NCBI GenBank assembly: GCA_964626735.1
Contig: CAZVIJ010000013.1
Span: forward strand, 1-35,021
From: CAZVIJ01 sp964626735
GTDB lineage: Bacteria > Patescibacteriota > Dojkabacteria > JAOAGR01
Length of the DNA stretch: 35,021 bases
Reading direction: 5' to 3'
Positions 31,806-35,021 of the stretch are shown here, piece after piece (position 1 is the first letter of the stretch; each line of letters opens with the position of its first letter). The translations under genes were made by a program, and so were the position numbers. The notes under the pieces are model-generated. The model saw only the letters and a list, made by a program, of their open reading frames with translations. It did not search any database and was not told the origin of the DNA.

Positions 31806-31836
31806 CTGGCTTTCTGCATATTCGATTGAATTGCTG

Positions 31837-31842
31837 TAGAAT
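31837..31842 (+). promoter_or_regulatory. -10 box TAGAAT for the 31848 gene
   Basis: TAGAAT ends 5 nt before the ATG; leaderless start predicted. Confidence 0.5.
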
Positions 31843-31847
31843 TACGT

Positions 31848-32600
31848 ATGTCAAATGCCAATCCGGTTTACGATGTCCCTGAAGATCGAGAGGCTTTACA
31901 CCAAGCCGATCTTGCAAATAGACAAATTGCACTCGAGAACAGGCCAGGAAATGTAGATGTGAGGGCGGGTGGTCTGCCCCTCACTTTATCGACGTGGAAC
32001 CTGCTCGAGACTGACGGAGCTGCTCAAGTTGGCGCCTACCGCATCGAGCGTTTCGTTACCAATAGCGACGACGTGGCAAGTAACGGAGCAGATCCGGAAT
32101 ACGGCTACACGGTAAAGCTTGGGGACGTTGAAGCCGGTGACGAGACAGCAGATTTGCTACGAGAAGCTTTGGGCAAAGGGCCTGTATTGAGAGCTCCATT
32201 AAGCGGCGTACCCGATTATCTCCCTTATGACGGGAGAACTCTGCAAAATCCCTGGTTGGTCCAAGTGGGCACGATGCGGGACTTTGAGAGAACTGGAGTT
32301 CTGCGGGACGGTATTTATACGTATGTGATAAACCCGGATGGCACCTTGAGCGTATTCGGTGAAGACCCCGATCAAGATATTACCAACCAGATTATGGGCG
32401 GCTACGATTTTCGAACTGATGCGCGCGGTAGAGAAGAGTATCTCGGCGAGCACCATAGGGATGCGGGCGTTATCAAGAAAATATTATTTCTTCGCGAATA
32501 CTCGAGATATGTACAGGATCAGGCATCGAAGCAGGGCGGTTCTATCGACCAGCAATTGCGAAGAGGGCCAGATTCCGGAACGCAGGTAGAGAACAACTAA
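31848..32600 (+). CDS. Hypothetical protein, 250 aa
   Basis: I do not recognise this protein. It is soluble and acidic with no membrane segment. The N-terminus is helical and polar (EDREALHQADLANRQIALEN). A central region with GYTVKLGDVEAGDETADLL and NPWLVQVGTMRDFERTGVL looks strand-rich, followed by YTYVINPDGTLSVFGEDP. The C-terminus (about 210-250) is a charged helix with a Gln/Asn/Gly-rich tail. TAGAAT ends 5 nt before the ATG. A perfect hairpin 25 bp after its stop may end its message. Nothing in the neighbours suggests a role. Confidence 0.65.
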   Translation: MSNANPVYDVPEDREALHQADLANRQIALENRPGNVDVRAGGLPLTLSTWNLLETDGAAQVGAYRIERFVTNSDDVASNGADPEYGYTVKLGDVEAGDETADLLREALGKGPVLRAPLSGVPDYLPYDGRTLQNPWLVQVGTMRDFERTGVLRDGIYTYVINPDGTLSVFGEDPDQDITNQIMGGYDFRTDARGREEYLGEHHRDAGVIKKILFLREYSRYVQDQASKQGGSIDQQLRRGPDSGTQVENN

Positions 32601-32624
32601 GTTTGCCGAAATCGATTTGACTAG

Positions 32625-32651
32625 AATGGTACCGTCTCAGGCGGTACCATT
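32625..32651 (+). terminator. Perfect hairpin between the 31848 gene and the second Nudix gene
   Basis: AATGGTACCG-TCTCAGG-CGGTACCATT: 10-bp arms, 7-nt loop, ending 4 nt before the Nudix ATG. It could terminate the upstream message, or, if transcribed with the Nudix gene, lie across its start and control translation. A TAGAAT -10-like box (32622-32627) overlaps the left arm. Confidence 0.5.
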
Positions 32652-32655
32652 CATT

Positions 32656-33363
32656 ATGTCCACCGATCAAAAAGAATTGAACCATACCCAAATGGTTATC
32701 ATCAATAAGCTTACGCTCAGCGATAAGGCGAGGTTCGCCCAGCTCAACGAGGAAAAAATGCCGACGGACCACTTCAATTACCATGTGAAGACCCTCCTCG
32801 CGGAAGGATATATCGAAAAGGATGATGATGGGTTCTACCATCTTACGCAAAGGGGAAAGCAGTTCGCCTCAGGAACCGATATCTTCAACAAGACCCTGGA
32901 GCGGCAAACGCGAATTCATCTTTCGATGGTCTGCGTGAAGGATTTCGATGGAGTGGAGAAATTCTTAATTCATAAGCGAAAGAAGCATCCCTATTTTGGC
33001 TGGCAGGGATTTCCTTCGGGCAAGCCGAAATGGGGAAACCCGTTCGCATCGGAAATCATTCGGGAGCTCGAAGAGGAGACCGGAGTTGTCGGCAATCCAG
33101 AGCTGAAACTGATCAAGCACGTATTTGTACGGCTCAAGGAATCGAAAGAGCTTGTCGAAGACAAGGTATTCTTCTTCTACCTCGTGAACGAAATCGAACA
33201 GCAGCTGATAGACTCGACCTTGGAGGGTGAGAATTTTTGGCTGACGATTGAAGAAATGGCTAATGCCGAAAAGATCTACGCGGATAACGTATTAATTGCG
33301 TCAACGATCCACCAGCCGGGCATACGGTTTCTCGAAGAGACCATTCTGGTCGATTCTATTTAG
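32656..33363 (+). CDS. Winged-helix-Nudix fusion protein (paralogue B)
   Basis: 235 residues from ATG 32656, chosen because this start matches the length of paralogue A and follows the hairpin; longer in-frame openings at 32617 and 32626 run through that hairpin. N-terminal winged helix: HFNYHVKTLLAEGYIEKDDDG and YHLTQRGKQF. Nudix domain from about 85 with box GKPKWGN...RELEEETGV (122-144): REUxEExGU is intact but the first Glu is Asn128, where paralogue A has Thr. Both copies share KxxWG before this position. The role could be a metabolite-responsive regulator or a hydrolase. It overlaps the convergent 33356 gene by 8 bp at the stop codons. Confidence 0.83.
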   Translation: MSTDQKELNHTQMVIINKLTLSDKARFAQLNEEKMPTDHFNYHVKTLLAEGYIEKDDDGFYHLTQRGKQFASGTDIFNKTLERQTRIHLSMVCVKDFDGVEKFLIHKRKKHPYFGWQGFPSGKPKWGNPFASEIIRELEEETGVVGNPELKLIKHVFVRLKESKELVEDKVFFFYLVNEIEQQLIDSTLEGENFWLTIEEMANAEKIYADNVLIASTIHQPGIRFLEETILVDSI

Positions 33364-33898
33364 TCGGTACGGTCGATGTATTCAACCCGAGGACCTCGAC
33401 CGAGACAACATCGATTGTCCATTCGGTTTCGTACTTGTTGGTCGTTTGATCCACTTTTCTCAAGGAACCCGTAACCTTAAGTTTTGATCCGGTCGGTGCA
33501 TCGAATGGGTATCTCGATGTCGTGTCGTTTAATCCATAATATACTCCGCTTTCGTCTTTAAGGCCGAATGCGCACTCAAGCGTTTGCGGTTGGCCACTTC
33601 CCGAGTTCTTATGCGGAAGGCAGACGAAATCGCCGATAATCTGCACCTCTTGATTATTCTCGTATTTGACGAAGACCCTTCCGTCAGGAGTTGTGCATCG
33701 GGGAGGGTAGGATTCTTGGATGGGGTAACCTGCCTTGCTGCAATCATCAAAGCTGTAAACTGGTGCCGGGAAAATATTGACTGGGTTTTTGCGGTACAAG
33801 CCGAGCATCAAAGCTGCCGCAGCAGCAATACAGATCGCGCATAATGGTAATGCCACCAGCACGCTAATTATCACGATAATTACTGTTCTTTGTTTCAT
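33356..33898 (-). CDS. Small membrane-anchored extracytoplasmic protein with Cys motifs
   Basis: 180 residues. One N-terminal hydrophobic segment (about 5-34) anchors it. The outside part has two sections: DDCSKAGYPIQESYPPRC with two Cys (a YP-containing C-x14-16-C motif I associate with small CPR surface proteins, from memory), and then a beta-rich domain with GDFVCLPHKN, LECAFGLKDESGVYYGL and GSKLKVTGSLRKV, resembling an OB-like barrel with two more Cys. The function is unknown. TAGTAT on the minus strand ends 6 nt before the ATG, so the message is probably leaderless. It is divergent from the ABC exporter gene. Confidence 0.7.
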   Translation of the reverse strand: MKQRTVIIVIISVLVALPLCAICIAAAAALMLGLYRKNPVNIFPAPVYSFDDCSKAGYPIQESYPPRCTTPDGRVFVKYENNQEVQIIGDFVCLPHKNSGSGQPQTLECAFGLKDESGVYYGLNDTTSRYPFDAPTGSKLKVTGSLRKVDQTTNKYETEWTIDVVSVEVLGLNTSTVPTK

Positions 33899-33904
33899 GT
33901 TCTT

Positions 33905-33910
33905 ATACTA
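33905..33910 (-). promoter_or_regulatory. -10 box TAGTAT for the 33898 gene
   Basis: TAGTAT on the minus strand ends 6 nt before the ATG; predicted +1 is the A of ATG. Confidence 0.55.
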
Positions 33911-33939
33911 TGATGTTTGACGGGGGACAGGAAGAGCGG

Positions 33940-33948
33940 TGGTATACT
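33940..33948 (+). promoter_or_regulatory. Extended -10 TGG-TATACT of the ABC exporter gene
   Basis: TGG-TATACT gives a predicted +1 near 33955 and a 68-nt leader, the longest predicted in the window. Imperfect 7-nt arms AGAGCGG (33933-33939) and CCACTCT (33952-33958) flank it and could be a weak regulator site. Confidence 0.5.
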
Positions 33949-34022
33949 ATGCCACTCTTGCCATTATTGTGTTCGCCTCAAGAAGTTGTAGAGTAGATGG
34001 AATTGAAATCGAAAGAAGTTTT

Positions 34023-35021
34023 ATGGGAAACATACTAAGGTATCTGAAGCCGTATTGGTTGTTGATTGTAAGCATGATCGTCTTCACCTCGATACAGGTT
34101 TGGGCAAACCTCCAGCTTCCGGATTATCTTGCCAATATTATCAATAAGGGTATTGTCGAATCCGACGAGCATTACATCGTCACCACGGGAGGATGGATGC
34201 TGCTTATTGCGGTTGTGGGCGGAGTATTTACCGTACTATCGGGGTATCTGGCATCGAAAGTCGGTATGGGCTTCTCTAAAGACCTGCGTTCAGATTTATT
34301 CGAAAAAGTCGAGGGTTTTTCGCTTGCAGAATTCAATACGTTTTCTACCGCATCGCTAATCACGAGGACGACGAACGATGTTCAGCAAATTCAGACAGTG
34401 CTCATCATGATTTTCAGGATGGTGCTATCGGCCCCAATCACCGCGATTTGGGCGATTATCAAAGCGTACCGTATCGCCCCCTCCATGACCTGGATCATGG
34501 CGCTGGCAGTTGTATCGCTACTTACACTGATTGCAACCTTGTTTTCTTTCGCCATTCCCCGATTCCAATTGATACAGAAATTAACCGACAAGCTAAACCT
34601 CGTAGGGCGGGAGAGCCTGACGGGGCTTCGCGTGATCCGCGCATTCAACAACGAGGACGTTGAAGCCAAACGGTTTCTGGGCGTCAACAAAGAGCTGATG
34701 GGGCTCAACCTTTTTGTCACCAGGACTCTATCGTTTATGCAGCCGATGATGTCGCTTATCCTCAACTTTACTATTATCGGAATTATTTGGTTCGGATCGC
34801 ATCTCATCCAGTCCGGAAACTTGCAGATCGGAAATATGCTTGCGTTCATGCAGTACTCAATGCAGGTTCTTTTTGCCTTCCTGATGATTTCTATTGTCTT
34901 CATTATGGTTCCCCGAGCGCTCGTTTCTGCGCGAAGAGTCGTTGAAGTCCTGAAGACCGAGAGTTCTGTCCAAGATCCCTCCAATCCGGTTGTCCCCGAG
35001 ACAAAGACCGGAGTCATCGAG
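34023..35021 (+). CDS. ABC exporter, N-terminal membrane domain (3' end cut by window edge)
   Basis: 333 residues are visible and the frame stays open to the last base. It is the transmembrane domain of a type IV (ABCB-like) exporter: ILRYLKPYWLLIVSMIVF (TM1), PDYLANIINKGIV with an extracytoplasmic loop, coupling-helix LRSDLFEKVEGFSLAEFN, SLITRTTNDVQQIQ, then GRESLTGLRVIRAFNNED and YSMQVLFAFLMIS. The sequence breaks off at TGVIE, where the linker to the ATP-binding domain begins. The segment FSTASLITRTTND is typical of half-transporters that work as heterodimers, so a partner gene downstream is expected. The substrate cannot be told. It starts after an extended -10 and a 68-nt leader; GAAAGAAG upstream of the ATG is at most a weak Shine-Dalgarno. 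Confidence 0.9.
   Translation, partial: MGNILRYLKPYWLLIVSMIVFTSIQVWANLQLPDYLANIINKGIVESDEHYIVTTGGWMLLIAVVGGVFTVLSGYLASKVGMGFSKDLRSDLFEKVEGFSLAEFNTFSTASLITRTTNDVQQIQTVLIMIFRMVLSAPITAIWAIIKAYRIAPSMTWIMALAVVSLLTLIATLFSFAIPRFQLIQKLTDKLNLVGRESLTGLRVIRAFNNEDVEAKRFLGVNKELMGLNLFVTRTLSFMQPMMSLILNFTIIGIIWFGSHLIQSGNLQIGNMLAFMQYSMQVLFAFLMISIVFIMVPRALVSARRVVEVLKTESSVQDPSNPVVPETKTGVIE

Noticed and set aside
33933..33958. Regulator palindrome over the ABC exporter promoter.
   Set aside because: Only 6 of 7 outer pairs match and the centre does not; too weak to call.
1..35021. Recoded UGA (Gly or Trp), as in some CPR lineages.
   Set aside because: UGA ends intact genes at expected places (2514, 17859, 18720, 19969), and Trp is encoded by TGG throughout.

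Overview
The window looks like a piece of a Patescibacteria (CPR) genome, possibly Saccharibacteria-like; this is inference from gene content. Pointers are large TM-anchored surface proteins with Thr/Pro linkers, an O-antigen-ligase-like protein fused to a TPR region, a very long tail-fibre-like protein with an S74 chaperone domain, many genes of no known family, short intergenic gaps and almost no Shine-Dalgarno sites. UGA is a normal stop (for example at 2514, 17859, 18720), which argues against code-25 lineages. I see no rRNA, tRNA, CRISPR array, IS element or phage module.

Layout. 1-6214 (+): the 3' part of a glycine-rich repeat protein cut by the window edge, a polytopic Wzy/WaaL-like protein with TPRs, and an unknown 436-aa protein. 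6180-14822 (-): a 2880-aa TM-anchored, tail-fibre-like putative adhesin that overlaps its convergent neighbour by 35 bp. 14996-16381 (-): an ArsR regulator with two SRPBCC/AHSA1 proteins, separated by a tetranucleotide repeat tract and closed by a strong terminator. 16447-19971 (+): an unknown protein overlapping an atypical Ser/Thr kinase, an alpha/beta hydrolase, a MarR regulator with its apparent operator, and a winged-helix-Nudix protein. 20024-21449 (-): an SDR oxidoreductase and an unknown protein. 21584-24775: a redox group of FMN-binding surface protein, membrane flavocytochrome and dihydroorotate dehydrogenase. 24822-33898: a surface C39-like peptidase, Ogt, a SAM methyltransferase, a YpfJ-type zinc metalloprotease, an Ig-repeat surface protein, a second winged-helix-Nudix paralogue, a small membrane-anchored protein and four unknown genes. 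34023 to the end: the membrane domain of an ABC exporter cut by the window edge.

Regulation is unusually legible. About half of the genes carry a -10 hexamer that ends only 5-9 nt before the start codon, so leaderless transcription seems to be the rule here. Two palindromes of form GTGAC-N4-GTCAC resemble CRP/FNR-family sites. They sit at -41.5 from three predicted transcription starts: the FMN-binding gene, and both arms of the divergent flavocytochrome/dihydroorotate dehydrogenase pair. This spacing is the classic class II activator position and suggests one regulator for a flavin-based electron-transfer group. The ArsR and MarR genes each have a perfect palindrome inside their own promoter, consistent with autoregulation.
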